Source of the DNA: Andrena cerasifolii
Taxonomy: Eukaryota > Arthropoda > Insecta > Hymenoptera > Andrenidae
Direction: 5' to 3'
Length of the DNA stretch: 64,000 nt
Assembly (NCBI RefSeq): GCF_050908995.1
Contig: NC_135121.1
Location: 17,980,001 to 18,044,000 of the forward strand
Part shown: positions 1 through 13,200 of the stretch, piece after piece
How positions within the stretch are numbered: position 1 is the stretch's first letter
How the letters are laid out: every line of letters begins with the position of its first letter
Notes under the pieces: model-generated
What the model saw: the letters and a program-made list of their open reading frames with translations, nothing else
Databases searched by the model: none
Told to the model about the DNA's origin: nothing
Made by a program: the position numbers and the translations under genes

Positions 1-5
1 CCGAG

Positions 6-160
6 TGTAAATAGCAAATAGTATTTCCTCTTAATTTAAGTATTTCATGAAATAGTATTTTCAAATAGTATTTGATTTAAGAATTAAATGAAATATTATT
101 TTCAAACGATATATTATTTAAGCATTAAATGAAATAGTATTTTCAAACAGTTTTTGCATA
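6..160. repeat. AT-rich tandem repeat, 41-bp period
   Basis: The motif ATGAAATAGTATTTTCAAA starts at 47, 88 and 129, which gives an exact 41-bp period. A decayed copy precedes it from about 6, and the last copy loses similarity after about 150. The second copy differs by a few substitutions. The array is cut by the window edge, so its full length is unknown. No coding potential is seen. Confidence 0.8.
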
Positions 161-263
161 TTGAAATTTTTCAGCTTTCAGTATTTTGTCTCAAATTATT
201 TCAAATTTTCCTCCGCCCTGCTACTGAACAAACTGTCAACAGACAATAAATCGTTCACCCATG

Positions 264-876
264 TACACTCCGCTTCAAAATTAAAGGAACACTATAATTT
301 CCCGAAAATTTTGGCCATTTTCAAATGGCTGTATCTCTGCGAAAAATGGCCGCAGAAAATATTTAAGAACCTTATTTTAACGCTTGAAGTTTCTACTTTT
401 TGAATGAATGACCCAAATTTTTTTCATTCATTATGAGACTGTTTTATTAAGATGAAGCACAGTAAACGAAGTTTCAGAAATTTTTGCCTAGTTTGAACGT
501 ATGCATGAGCCAAACAATTTTTTTCCGGTAAATCCAATGAGGAGCTCTTATAGAGCAAACATTTCTCTTCAATTTCCTTTGCTTAGTTTTGTTGTATGAT
601 TTTAATTGGCCGAGTTATTCGCGATCAAAGCAAAAAAGGTACTTTTCACTTTGAACGCTTGTAACTTGCGAACTTATGATCGTACAGAAATTTTCATGAG
701 TGTTTTGGAAAGCTAAGAAAGTTTCCTTTCAGAACCTTTAGCTGCCAATTTAATGAGATTATTTTTAATCGTATTAAATCCGTTTTAAGATGATCTCGCA
801 AATTGCATATTTACCATTTTTTAGAAAACATGATGCCACTTCAAGGAGTGTTCCTTTAATTTTGACGCGGACTGTA
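264..876. mobile_element. Tc1/mariner-like MITE, TA target site
   Basis: Two 28-bp inverted termini, at 266-293 and 847-874, match at 26 of 28 positions. They begin CACTCCGCTTCAAAATTAAA on the left and CAGTCCGCGTCAAAATTAAA when the right end is reversed. Each end is flanked by TA (264-265 and 875-876), the duplication made by Tc1/mariner transposases. The 609-bp interior is AT-rich and has no transposase frame, so the element is non-autonomous. Family placement rests only on the TA and on the CA-starting ends. Confidence 0.82.
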
Positions 877-3800
877 TTAGATTCTAACGAATCAGTGCAT
901 CTGCCGACATGCTTATCCTTGCAGAGTTCCTATATCCCGCAGTAGCAGCAACAATATCAAGAGCGCCACGTTTGAACCAACACTCCCCCGATTAGGGAAC
1001 TTCTCGATAAGCATTTTATTCTACTCGACGAGGGTAGGATAATCCACGCGGCTGTGGGCGAGAACTAACGTAAGCCAGAGGAAAAATCACGCAACAACGA
1101 GATTAATTTAATCACGGCGAAGTATATCGCGGCAAATTGAATTTCGGGGTTGCGTGACTTTCGAAATGCCTCCGTGACACGGAAAGCAAACACGAACGCC
1201 GACTCGTTTAACCCAGGGACGGTGAAATTGAAATATAATCGAGGCTGTAATTAAGGCGATGTTTTCCTCGTTAACGTTACACGCGGGCCCATTAAAACGC
1301 ATCATCGTAAAAAAACCAGCCCCCTCGAGCGGGGATCCCGGCGAGTGGAGCGAGAAAAAATATCCGCGGTCTTCGCCCGCTGCTTTGCGTTACGCGTCGG
1401 ACACTTTCCCCCGGACCATGGCGGCATGATGGGAAACGGTCCGCTTTTAAATACAACCGTATCTATATTCTCCTCAATCGTTCCGAGGTGTTAACAGCGC
1501 GCAGCTGTTGACAGGCCAGCGAAAGCCTGCCCTTGTGAACGCCGTTCCGAGTAAGCGGACGTTCTGGGACGCGGAACGAAGTTCTGCAAACGAGCTGATG
1601 AGAGCGAGAGCGGCGCGAGTCAAACGAGTCGAACAATTGAGCCATCCCTAGGTTTCTGTGCTTTATATCGAGCCACCGAGCTCTCGAGACTCCCCGCAGA
1701 AGTCGAAACACTGTTAAGGCACAAGGGTACAGCGTTCAGTCGCGAGGAATGCTGGACGAAACGAGCGCTGAAGGATTTTTATGCGTGTTTTGAAACTACT
1801 TAACACTGGACTTGTGGCATTCGTCATGTCACGTGGTCTGTTCGACACAGATTTAAAATAAATTCTCTGTGTAATCTAGAACGAAGGCGGGAAGTTGTAA
1901 GCGACGCTGGAACATCCATTAAGGACGCGACACGTGTGCGGAATAATTAATTGCTTGTTGAAGATGATCACCGATGAAACTCGTGGGTTCCAGTATTTTG
2001 GAACTGCTGGCACTCGTCAGTGGTAAGCTACACCTGCCACTGGAACGATGCCTATTAATCACTCAGCCACCGTGAATCTTCTTTATTTATAATCCTTTTA
2101 GCAGCACGCGTCTACGCGGCGGCGCCCTACGTGGATCCTATCGGTGTGGATTCTTCTCCGCGCTATTATACTCCTACCTGAATGCAAATCGATTTTCTAC
2201 TCGCGAAAATGGCCAACAATGCGCCCTGAGTATCACCCTCGCAGAACGCAGAGTGCAGTGTCATAAATAACGCCGGCGTTATTTATGAAGACCGCGGTGA
2301 CAATCGTACCGCAGAGAGCGGGGCCATTTTCGGAGACGGAGAGCCGTGTAACAATAGTGGATTGCAGGGACGTGATACAGTGGAAAAATAATCGCGCGAA
2401 GGGATTAATTGCCACTCCGCGACGCGGAATTGAATGTCCCGGAGCGTCGCGATTAAACGCCGCGTTCCCTGTATTCGACGGTGCTTACGGAGTCTAATTC
2501 CATTCTGCCCCGTCGTCCGACTCAGACCGCGCCGTATAACAGAGTCGACGGCATTAACCAGCTGCTTCCGCTCCATCGGGGAAATAAATCTGGCCGCGCA
2601 GTTCCAGAAGAATCGGCCGACTTCTCTTCTCTCTTTCAAGACGCCGGGTGCAGTTCATTTCGCGTGCCCCTCTGCTTCCCGTGGGTTCGACGTGCGAGAT
2701 AATATAGGGGGACGGAGAGAAGCCGGAGAGGACGCGGCGATGGAAATGAACGGCAGGAATAAGAGGGACGAACAGTAGGATTTTAACTTCAGTAGGATCG
2801 CACCACCTGGGTCCATCTCCAGGGACACCGTGGACCGTTCTGGCTGGAAGGACTCCGCCGATTTATAGAGCTTCCACGATCTATCGCTATCTATGAAAGG
2901 ATGAAATACGCAGGCTGGGTGGTCTCGATGTATAAAATAATTCAGGCACCTTTGAACTCGAAATAGTCTCCGTCACCGCTGACTTGAACTTTTAAAAATC
3001 TTACGGAGTCGTTCCAGCGACAATTCCCTGTATTGTTTGGAGCGGTGTCTCGTTTACGTCGCGAAGCAAAATGACGACCATCTCGCGACCCGTTTCACCG
3101 TGAGCATTCTCTCACGGCGGGTCGTGCCACGTCGGGGTGAACGGCGGAGGGAAGTGCACCGAAACGACGTGGGAGCCAGGAGACCAAGAAATTGACCGAG
3201 GACGCCACGTGCTCCCTGCGCCGTCCAGCTAAATATTTACCCGCACGTTTTCCGAGTCACGAGGTTCGTCACGTTACAGTTTTCAAAGATGACGAGCCTC
3301 GCCGTTACGTGACACGCTACGAGCCGTAGCCTTTTCCCTTCCGTTTTCCCTCCGCTCCGCCCCTGCGCCCAGGAGATAGGGCGGGTTTACGAGCCCGCCG
3401 AGCAAAAGCCTATTGCGGAACGAGCCCAGCAGCGTTGTCAGCTTGTAAAAGCGAGCAAAACGAGCGGGACACCGCGCCAATACGACGCTTCCAAGAAAAA
3501 TCGAATATAATGGTCTCGTAAATTATTCCGAGCCAGCCGTGTCACCCGTCGTAAATTGCTCTTAATTATGTACGCCCCTTTGTCTACGGATAGCTGGCTA
3601 TCTATACGCTTAAAAGTGCTGCAAATAAATGCTGTTTTGAGTGGCTGAGCCCGCGCGCGTGTGCGTGCATCTGGCTCAAAGTGGAGCGGCTCGCGTTGCT
3701 CAGCAGTGAAGAAACCCTGGAGTATGAACTGTGGAGTAATTCGATATAGTAATTGGTCCTAATTATCGAATTATTCTTAACTATGGAAACGAAAGAACGG

Positions 3801-4274
3801 ACTGTTAGAAAGTCTCGATGCGGTGGAGCATCTGTGTATTTGGCATTACTCGGTGGAACGAACGCGAGGAATAAATTTCCACGACCTTTTCGAGCCTATT
3901 AGCAGTGGGTCCGTCGGTACGGCATGTGTGCGACGTAAATGCATCGGAACAAAGCTCGGTGCAAGTGATGCACGCAGTAGAATCGGCTTGCGTAACGCAC
4001 ACGCACAACGCACGCCACGCCACGCCGGCTGACCCACATGCGCGGTCTTTATTTAAACTTGGTTTCCTCCCCGGCGCTCTTTAGTGCCGTCTTTCGGCTA
4101 CAATTTCATTAAAAGAGGCATCGGTTACGAATTGGCGCGACTCCTTCGCTCGAGGGGCAACATTGGAGGGAGAAGCTTCGGTATTGTTAATATATTATTT
4201 CGAAATAGAGTGTTGACTAGAATTAGCATTCTTCGAAACTTCAAGCGTTGAGTTGCGAACCGAAATCTGCGGCT
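877..4274. other. CpG-rich unique sequence, no supported gene
   Basis: Alternating moderate-GC and CpG-rich sequence. Short frames on both strands (for example 1463-1711 and 2283-2639 on minus, 2434-2778 on plus) overlap one another. They have arginine/serine-rich translations and no convincing flanking splice sites, so I treat them as composition artefacts. A short alternating purine-pyrimidine run, about CGCGCGTGTGCGTGC, lies near 3650. Nothing else is recognised. Confidence 0.5.
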
Positions 4275-4919
4275 TTAAGCGGGGAACCCAGGGTGCTGGT
4301 CGGAAAAAGGCTAACTTCGAGGCTCCGGTTTTGGTAAATTAAAAGAGTTTATAGAATATATTTATTGGTATTGAAAAGAACATACCTTGAACACAATTTT
4401 TCCCAAGATATCATATAATAATATTTATAATATTTTCTTGGAATCTAAGGCAATACCTTCAGTTATACGTACAGATTTTAAAAAAAAAACAATTTGTTGC
4501 AAAATAGCGGAGATTTGAAATGAAAGTGTCGAAAATCAGTAAGCAAGTTGACATTTTTTTCTACGTTACGGAGAAACTAATTACCCAGTCAAAAATTCGA
4601 TAAGCCTAACTGAAGAAAATCTTATTTGTAGCCGGCATTACAAATTTGAAGAAAATCGGATGAAAATTAACTCACACTCAGTTATCCGTGCGTCCAGTTT
4701 GAAAAATGGAATTTCGAGAAAAACGTGTTTAGAGTTTTAGAAGGAGCTCCGATTACCTGCGAACGGCTAATTTCGAGCGTTTTACTATCCGCGCCAAACC
4801 ATCTATAACTCTGTTATTTTTTAGAAATTTACTTTAATACTTTAAGGGCACATTATCGAGACTCCAAGCATTAAGAAAATATGGTTCTTCCAAACCATCT
4901 TCCTGGTTTCCCCGTTTAA
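4275..4919. mobile_element. TTAA-flanked MITE (piggyBac-like by target site)
   Basis: TTAA is present at 4275-4278 and 4916-4919. The inward termini read GCGGGGAACCCAGGGTGCTG on the left and ACGGGGAAACCAGGAAGATG when the right end is reversed, an imperfect inverted repeat of about 25 bp. The interior is AT-rich and has no frame of note. A TTAA duplication is the hallmark of piggyBac transposition, and superfamily membership is inferred from that alone. The ends have diverged more than in the copies at 9698 and 52287, suggesting an older insertion. Confidence 0.7.
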
Positions 4920-6810
4920 GACAACCTTCTAAAAGATATTCGTTTCCCATTTAAAATTCAGCTTTCAATGCAACAAGCACGGAACATGCTCGCCGTGCTA
5001 TAATATAAACTATTGTTTCACGCATTGAAAGATCAGCAAACAATTCTGTGGACTGTTTGACGAAGTCTACAACAACACTGCGATCTTAAAACAACGTACG
5101 CTGACAATGCGCCCAAACTTACAGCTCGCGTACAAGCCGTCGCCTAAAATATGGCACCCAAAGTGCGAGTGCTTGCCCGACGGTGCTGCTAAGAACGTTT
5201 CACACATCGAAACGGGATTTCGACAGCTCGTGTGCTTCGCTATACACTCACGAGTCTCTTGAAACGCTAGTGTCGCGATTAGGCGCCAATCTTTACCCCC
5301 ACACCGTAACACGAGCCAAATGATCGGACATTGTCCGACGCGAGACGATGGATCTGTCTGAAAATCCTTAACGAAGGCCTCCCCAACAAATAAAACCAAT
5401 CCGTTGGGTTGGGTCGGAGGATCGGACCAGGGGCTGTACGTTTTCTCCAGACAAAGGAGCTGCAACGTGATTGGACAAACTCGTGGAAAAGTGCTGGTGC
5501 ACCGAATTCCGTGAAACGCGACAAACGAACAGGAAGAATCGGCGGAGGACGGGAGGGTGGAGAAACGAATCGTTGAAAGGTCCAATGGAATTCCATCGAA
5601 CCGCCAGCGCCCCTTTCCTCTCAATGGACACGCGCTCCGACATCTTTCGGTGGAAAAAGTCGCGGCAGCGCGCAGCGGCCCGTGTAAACCGTCAAGTACG
5701 TTGTGTCGCTTTATAGACGGTTCCCACGAGGAGCACCACCCACGTTCCCCGATGCAACCTGCTCATTTCCATATCGCGAGGGGCCTGTCTCCATCCAGCG
5801 AGCGTGGAATTTCCACGGGTCGGGGCACAATGTAGGCGTGCAGGCCGCGTCAGGTGCAGCGACACGGCGGGGCAACTCTCGGAATCGCGTGAACGGGCGC
5901 CTTTGGATTAGAGAAAAGACAGCCTGATTTATCGCAACCCCGACGCGCAGCGAACGGGGTAGCTGGGAGAGAGTTCGTCGCTCCTAAGACGTCATCATTC
6001 GCGAATTACAAGAATGTCGGAGGGTGGAATGACTGGAGCAGCGTGTTCAGTGGAGGATTTGGAAGTACGCTTTGGATGTGGTGTGTGCTTCGACACGAGC
6101 AATTACAAGAGCCTATAGGCACGTAACGTGGTATTAGGGAAAGTGTGGATGAAGTAGTAAATACAAGTTCGGGAAAATAGATTAGAAAATTAATATTGTA
6201 ATCGGGGAAAGTTGCTGGTAATTGCAATTACTGCAATAGATGGATACCGAGAGTCTAATTGATAGTAGGGGAGGGTGTACCTTTTCAATGACGTGACAAA
6301 TGTGACTTTTCCCAAAACCCACTCAGTCACGTTGCTGACATTGCCTGCGGAATTATTGATAGAGGCAAACCGTATGCGCCCTTTACGAGGAGATTAGTTA
6401 CATATTTGATGGAACAGAGTTCGAAGGGGATGGGCGTATTATCAGCACCCTTTTTCGCGGTGACGTCGCAAGTGTGGAGGAGCATTGCGAATCAATATTT
6501 GATTGTCATCGAGTTTCGTTAGAACGCTCGCGTCGAAACGGAAGTGAGTATCATTCTTTGGTGAAGTATTAATTGCGGGAAATGCTGAGCACAAACTGAC
6601 ACTATTGAAATAGGAACATGGTACCAAATAAAATACAGAAATCTTTATGTCCTCGAGGACTTCGATATTTTGCTGGTTGCAAATACAGAATGGACAAGGA
6701 AATTTCCTGATTTCCTTCTCATTGTCTTCCAATTCCCTTAATTCTTAAGTTTGGTAACTGAAGACAGGACAAGCGTCTAGCGCATCAGTGTTTATTGAAG
6801 GAAGCCAATT
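4920..6810. other. Unique sequence, no supported gene
   Basis: A minus-strand frame of 185 codons at 5067-5624 is the longest here. It overlaps several other open frames (5279-5596, 5368-5643, 5471-5716), its translation has no recognisable domain, and no splice signals support it. The octamer AATTACAA recurs near 6004 and 6101. The block ends at the intron downstream of the minus-strand exon at 6817. Confidence 0.45.
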
Positions 6811-6816
6811 ACATAC

Positions 6817-6879
6817 CGAGTTGATGGCTGTCATGCTGGTAACTCGACCAGGATCTGTGCCCACTAGCCCGCTGTCACT
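6817..6879 (-). CDS. Candidate 21-codon cassette exon, gene unknown
   Basis: Read on minus, the sequence runs from a long pyrimidine tract ending TTTTTTGTTGTAG, through a 63-nt exon, to the donor TCG|GTATGTAATTGG. A branch-point-like sequence (GTTAAC) lies about 30 nt upstream of the acceptor. The exon is exactly 21 codons. Only the frame starting AGT GAC AGC is open; both other frames stop within five codons. The peptide begins SDSGLVGTDP and ends RVTSMTAINS, is hydrophilic and serine/threonine-rich, and has no domain I recognise. A length divisible by three with phase-0 boundaries suits an alternatively included exon of a long-intron gene. I cannot name the gene, and no partner exon is visible nearby. 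Confidence 0.6.
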
Positions 6880-9697
6880 CTACAACAAAAAAGAAAAAAA
6901 TTATCGGTTAACATGAGAATCACAGTATAAATTACGGAGGTGACGAAAAGGGGCAAGGTAACTCAGTTTTCCGGCCAACTAGCCAAGGCTAACCAATCAT
7001 CGATTAGCAATCTGTTTTCTCAACAGTGCATCGAAATGTTTGTGACAAAAGAAAACGAACAAAAGAATAATGTGTAACTGCTGATCGAATACATATGCCA
7101 GACGCCGAACACACTAAGTTTCACAGTTTCAGCTTACCAAACACGATACGCGTGGAAAGAAAACAGAACAAGGAAGCAGAACAAGTTTTTACGCCACGAA
7201 AGCGCAGAACGAAAGTAAATGGAAGGTAACGCAAGTGGACTTAACGCTGACCCTTTATACTCGCAAATATTTCGTATTCGACTCTCGAGTTCGCCTCGTT
7301 AAATTAGGATATTAATTAGATGCCTCTGCATTACTAGAATAACACGAAACTTCACTGATAGCCGTACAGATTAGATATTATACCAAATATATGAAAATCT
7401 TGTGCTCAGGAAAAATGTTATACTCATTTTTGCAATGGCAATTAGTTGATAGCATATAACAATTTCTTCGTTTACGATACTCTGCCTGCAAAAGCAGAGA
7501 CCATATATATCCATAAATATACTTTTGCATTATCAGCATACAGTACGAAGTACAGTATGTACATATATACACATCTTCGTCGTCCGTTTGCAGTCTGACA
7601 CGATAGTCTGACTATTACATACTCATACTACTTACACGTAGACCTTACTTGATATCTCGGAAACGCTAAATTTCCGAGCTTAGGTTTACCAAGCCTTTTC
7701 TGTTCCTTTCAGCGAGTTCTATCAGAACTGTCTGAATTCTACCTACAATAAACAACCCCCTGTTCTACACGAGTCAAATTCTCTTGTACATTCGAATTCA
7801 GTCACTGCATATTCAAGTCATCCTCGAGGATTATCCAAACTTACTCCACCCACTTCGAGCAGTAAATTATAAATCTAATAACTCACTGTTCCACAGACTC
7901 CAGCCATAGACTCCAAGCACAGAATCACGTTATCACGTTCGCCGTCCGTCTACCACAGCCTAAAGCTACTAGAAGAGGAAAAAGCCATCCCTTTCGCGAC
8001 TACAGGGCACGTAGCCCAGCGGTAACAAGGGAGGGCTAATAAAACCGTCCACACGACTACAGATTTCCGAAGCAACGAACGATCGTCCACCTCGACGAAG
8101 CTGATCAAACGGATCGATCCCACCCTAAACTCGTAACTCGTCCGGGGGAGAAACGGTGTGCTCTTTCGGTCCGGCGGGGAGTTGCGAGGTCACGGTGAAT
8201 ACCGGTCAGGATTATCGACATGGAAATTCAGTTCTGCTCGATGTTCGACGGAAACGACCGCCGGTGCTCGCTCCGCGGAAGCATCGAAGCGTGCCGCGCG
8301 GCGAGGGCGTCGGGACGGGAAGCACCGCGAAGAAGAAATAGCACAAAGGCGACGACGTCGTCGGCCACGGAACCGAGGCGAAAGAGCCTCCCCCCTGCCC
8401 GGTGCAAATGTCGTTCTGAACTTTGATCGTAAAACAGCGCTGGACTTCCGCGGAGGTGGCGGAGGCTGGAGCGTCCGTCTTGAACGTCTGCCAGATCGGT
8501 TATGCTCGAATAAATTTACGTGTCAAACTCGGCGCGAACCCGCCGTGTCCTCGTTCGCCGGTCCACACCATTTTTCCACCCGTTTAGCCTGCCTCCGTTC
8601 CCGCGCCGGGGCAAGGTTAGTCAAAGGTAACGGATGAAAGAGCGATGCAGTTCGGGACGATGGAGGGAGACGTCGGATCCGATGGTCGACGGGGTGTAGT
8701 CACGACGCGCTCGTAAAACGGGGGTTTAAACGAACGCTGGCTCGTTTTTAATCCTCGCCACGTCGGCCCGGACGATTCCACGGAGCGCTGATATCGGCTA
8801 GGGACGTTAAACGGCGACGATCCCGACGAACCGGTGTTGCCGCAGCGGTAGCTTCGATTTTACATATTCCCGGAGCAGCAGCTGACTCGCGATCGGCGGA
8901 CTTTAACGATTATCAATTTATTTTGATTGGAAGACCGTGTAAGTGCGCGCTGGCGCAAGACGCTGCAGAAGCGTAGAGGTTCCAATGGAAATCCAACGAA
9001 GTCGATCGAACTATCAGCCATTATACCAGTCGGTGGAACTCCGAGTCTCACTTTATTTCCAGTACGGTAATTTATTGGCTCTCACCCTCTGCGAGCCCTG
9101 GGCTTCTTACTGCGCGGCCGCGGGCTGAGGAACATTAGGGAAGATAGATGGCCCGAGACGGGCGGTACAGAAAAATTAAGTGCACGCGGGGATGTTAGCC
9201 GGGGCTAAATGATTCAAAGACGTGTCTCGCGGGAGGGGGCGAAAGTTGGCAGGAATCGGGAACCTTGAAAGAAACGGAACTGGGTTCTATTTTGTTTGCG
9301 AGACGGAAGTTCGCCCCCGGAAGTGCTCCGGCCAGCACGTTAATGGCGCCATTTGCCTCGCCCGCTGGCTCGCCAGTAACGGTCCCTCGACAAACTGCAT
9401 TTTGCACTCCGGGTGCATCGTCAAGTGTGGCTCGCCAGGGGGTTCTGCTTGAAACCACGCGCGGCACGCGCATTCCCAAAGCAGGCTCGATCAATGATCA
9501 ATGCGTACTCTTCTTTCTTACGTGATTTTCATGTAGCAGAATACGTCGCGTCACTGCGCTTGAAGACTCCATCCCCTAATCGTGAAAAATATATTAAAAC
9601 GATGGGGAAAAATTATAACCCAGAACACCGTAGTGGAGATCAATTTTGAGACAAGTTTTGAGAGAAACCAGTAGCTCCTCGTGTTGGCTTATTTATA
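6880..9697. other. Probable intron or intergenic sequence
   Basis: The left part (6880-8100) is AT-moderate and begins with the polypyrimidine tract of the minus-strand exon at 6817. A minus-strand donor-like GTAAGC lies at about 7132-7137, but no acceptor upstream of it makes an exon convincing. The right part (8130-9500) is CpG-rich. Its longest frame (8158-8637, plus) translates to arginine runs and overlaps other frames, so it is not accepted as a gene. Confidence 0.45.
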
Positions 9698-10272
9698 TTA
9701 AGGGGTACATGGGTATTAGACAGCTGAAATCAACGATTGCGTCTGGGATAGATTGTAAAGCCAGTAATGACTTAAACCACTTGCTCTTTTAACAATTCCT
9801 TCTTAGGGACATAAGACGTATTTTCAGATAAGAGTGTTTACAAAATATTAAGAATTAATTAATATACAAGACGTCAAAGTAAGTATCCTCTAACTCAAGA
9901 TCTACAATGTGGAACTCGGTCGAAAAATTTTAATAAAAATTCGTGGAGTTTTAGAAGGAATATCGACTTTGAAGGACTTTACTGAAGTAATTTTGTGATA
10001 AATGTTGTCTTAAATGTTGCCAAAGTTATGCGATCTTAGTGAGCGAGTTCCACATTGTGGAGAAGAGTGTTCTGTAGGTTCAGTTAAAATTTCAACAAAA
10101 AATATCGATCCGTTCTCGAGTTACGATGTTCACCGTCTTTAGAAACATAGTTTTGAGAAAAGCCCGTTACTTTTTACGCTGTACCTCTCGAAATTTTTCC
10201 GATTTTTATCGTAAACAATCGAGACAAAATTTCGATTTTTTTTTACCTCGAAACACCCACGTACCCCCTTAA
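9698..10272 (+). mobile_element. TTAA-flanked MITE, family A copy 1
   Basis: TTAA is present at 9698-9701 and 10269-10272. The ends read TTAAGGGGTACATGGGTATT on the left and TTAAGGGGGTACGTGGGTGT when the right end is reversed. The same sequence recurs in reverse at 52287-52960, so this is a dispersed family and not a chance palindrome. This 575-bp copy lacks a block of roughly 85 bp present in the other copy (after about 9890) but carries about 22 bp extra near 9945. An internal inverted pair built on TGTGGAACTCG and CGAGTTCCACATTG is present in both copies. No transposase frame is seen. The plus orientation is arbitrary. Confidence 0.88.
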
Positions 10273-13200
10273 TTGCCTTGCACCCCGTGGTCACGAATTC
10301 ATGTCCACGATTTTATGGGGGCAATTAAGCTCGAAACGAGAGTCTTCCTAGTACTCTTAGGACTACGATAGATGTAGGAGATTTTAGTGTTGCATAAAAA
10401 GTGACATGAAATCGGATAATGCGGAAGATGGTACGCATTATCGAGGAGCGGCGGCGCGGAGTATCTACTCAATTTTACGCGCGAGGAAACATTCCCAAGT
10501 CCAAGTTGCGGCATAAAACTCGCCAGGATCCCCTAGTCCCTTCTATTGTGGTGCAATTACTATCGCTCCGGTTTTAAATGCACCCATCACCGTTGGCCGG
10601 TGTTATGACACATCCAGGACCGAAGGCGCTTTTTGACTTAGCGGAGGTGACACCCGACGCAGTGAAACGGTCGAAAGATTTAAAGGTGCCGTCTCGGGGA
10701 GACGGGCGTACAAAGTTATAGAATGCCACCGGCGAGTGGAGTCAAACTGAAACGGGGGGACATCGTAAACGGAATTATGACCCAGTCGGAGTAATTTACG
10801 ATGCAGCATAAGATCGACCACTTTTCGTCGGCGAAGCTACCGTCGCTCGTGAAAACCGTCTCGCGGCGAGTCAGGAATTTACGAGACCCAATTATCGATC
10901 TCCACTGCGACCTATTTACTTACAGAATCGCCGAGCGTTCCCCGGCCGAGTACCCGTAATCTCGAGCGATATCGCGGTTACATTCCCGTCGCTGGATTAG
11001 GGACACGATGGAAGTACAATTACTTCAGACGCACGTATGCTCGCATTACACCGTTCCTCGACATCGTCGCAGAGTAAACTACCGTGGTACAAAATCCCAC
11101 GAGCTGAGGTTTAGATAAATATAAATCTTGCAGTCTCATATTTCTTGGAATTAATATTTAACGCGAGGGAGTGCAGTGCTCCAAAGTAACAATTGAGCAA
11201 CTTTAAGAAGGAGGATGAAGGGTTAAACTGTTGCAAGGATTCGGTACTATAATGAGATTTATCCTGCTGACAGATCAATCACCAAATGAAAGGATGCACA
11301 ACGACGAGCGCAGCGTTGCGGATCGAACGTGAAAAGGTGATCTGGACTCGACAGAAGCACGTAGAGCCGATGGTTACGCAAGCATCATTACCGGTGTACA
11401 TCTCTAACTTTCTCGACTATCCATCTGCCCCGCGTGAACGATAATTATAGATCGGCGAAAGGAACACCGTGCCTCGCTCGTAATCACGAAGGTGAGAATA
11501 CGAAGGGAAACAAACGAAGTCGATAACGCAGGCAATCAGTGACTTTCGCGCATCTGTTAGCGAAAGAAGACTAGAGAACAGCTGTGTTCTGGTTAGAATT
11601 ATCTGTGCCTGTAATCAGTGCGCAAGAAAGTATCGCGAAGCTGGGTCGTTTAAGGAGAAACGCGTTCAACGACCTCGGGTGGCAGTCCTTTCAGCCAGTT
11701 ACAATGTCTCTCCCCAGTCGTTTGTCATCTGCTACAGTGATACTTCAATATTAAGGGGACTTCGGGGATGATTTAAATAATTCCGTGAGAAGTTCCTCCC
11801 GCGTGTGCCCCGAAAGGTCGGAGTTCTTCAATTTATAGGAGGAACGTCGGGGACGGCTTAGCGTCTTTTCGCCCTTTCGAGTTTCAGCCCACCGTTACGT
11901 CCTTTCCCTACCCCATCGCCTTCTCTGCTACATTTCTCCGGATCCCATCCACTTGTAGTTCGTCTTTCATTCTCTTTATCTCTCCCAAGCCTGGGCGAAT
12001 CAAAGAGCGCGGTCGTAAAAATGGAGATTCTTGCTCAACGACGGGGCACGGTATCGATAAGGAAAATCAAAATGTAATTCCAGCGCCACGGTGACGCGGC
12101 TGATAACACTGGCGAGGAGAAATACTTATGACGTGGTACGAATCGCTTCTACTTCATAGAGAAGCTTGTTCGTCGAACGCTGCCAGGGTAATCCGTCGTT
12201 CTAAAAAGTTAAAACACCCCTCCACATTCCTAACTCGACGAACGGCCAAGGGATCTATGCCAGAATCCCTGCAAACGAAAGGGAAGTACAGTGTACAGTT
12301 GGCCATTACTCGACTACCTTCGAAGGAACGCTCATCCAAGTTCGTTGTCGACATAAAATCAGCTGATCGAACAGAAACGAAAACGGGGCACCCCTGACGA
12401 ACACCGAAAGCTTTCCACGTGTTTGTTGCGTCGTTGGGGTAACGAGAAGAATCCTGTGCATTAAAAACTTGTCACGTCGGTCGACAGAAAGTGGTAGCCG
12501 CCGGCCGTTCTATAAACGGAAGTGCGTGGGATGATTGATGGCCGACCGATTGTCAGTGGAAGTGAACGCGCGCTGTCTCGACGATAATTCACTAGCGCAC
12601 CCTGTGTCTCCCTCTCTCTTCCTCCCACTGCTCTCTCTTCCCGCCTCGACACGCGCCGGGGGTGTTAAAAATAGGGAGCGGCGAAGATTAGATGGCCCCG
12701 TGGTTGTCAGACATCGGCGGCATCGGGTAACAAGAGACACCGCGAGAGCAAGATGAAAAGTCTTCCAGGGTCTTGCCTCGCGTTCCACCTCCCCGTTTCT
12801 CGCCTTCCCTCTTCGTCGTTCCGTTCTATTCTTCCAGCCCCCATCACCCCGCCAAACGTCGGAGCCGCTTTTTAGCGCATAATTAAGCAGCCTCGCGTCA
12901 TTCGTCACGGGCGTTTTGCCGGGCTTTAATTTAAACTTATGATTCATGGGGATGCAGCGCCGCGCGACCAGGCCAGCTTAGAAAAAGCCCGCGGAAAGTC
13001 CTCGAAGGGATCCGAACGTCAGAACGCCCCGCTCCAGACGTAGCACCACTGTGCGAGAGTTTTTCCAGAAGCCGGTGCGCCCGGGAGGACGGAAAATCCG
13101 GGCTTGAATAATTCCCAGCTGTCGCTGGGCGAAGAGGAATGGAGTACGTAGCGGCGGAGGACGAGATTCACGGTCGAAGGTGAGCGTAATCCGTTACACG

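Noticed and set aside
5067..5624. 185-codon minus frame with several cysteines
   Set aside because: Overlaps multiple frames on both strands, has no known fold pattern and no splice context.
7100..7140. Second minus-strand exon suggested by a GTAAGC donor or by the pyrimidine tract upstream
   Set aside because: No acceptor precedes the donor at a useful distance, and the downstream reading frame has no donor.
8158..8637. 159-codon plus frame with arginine run
   Set aside because: Arginine runs come from repeated CGA/CGT-type sequence; overlapping frames exist.
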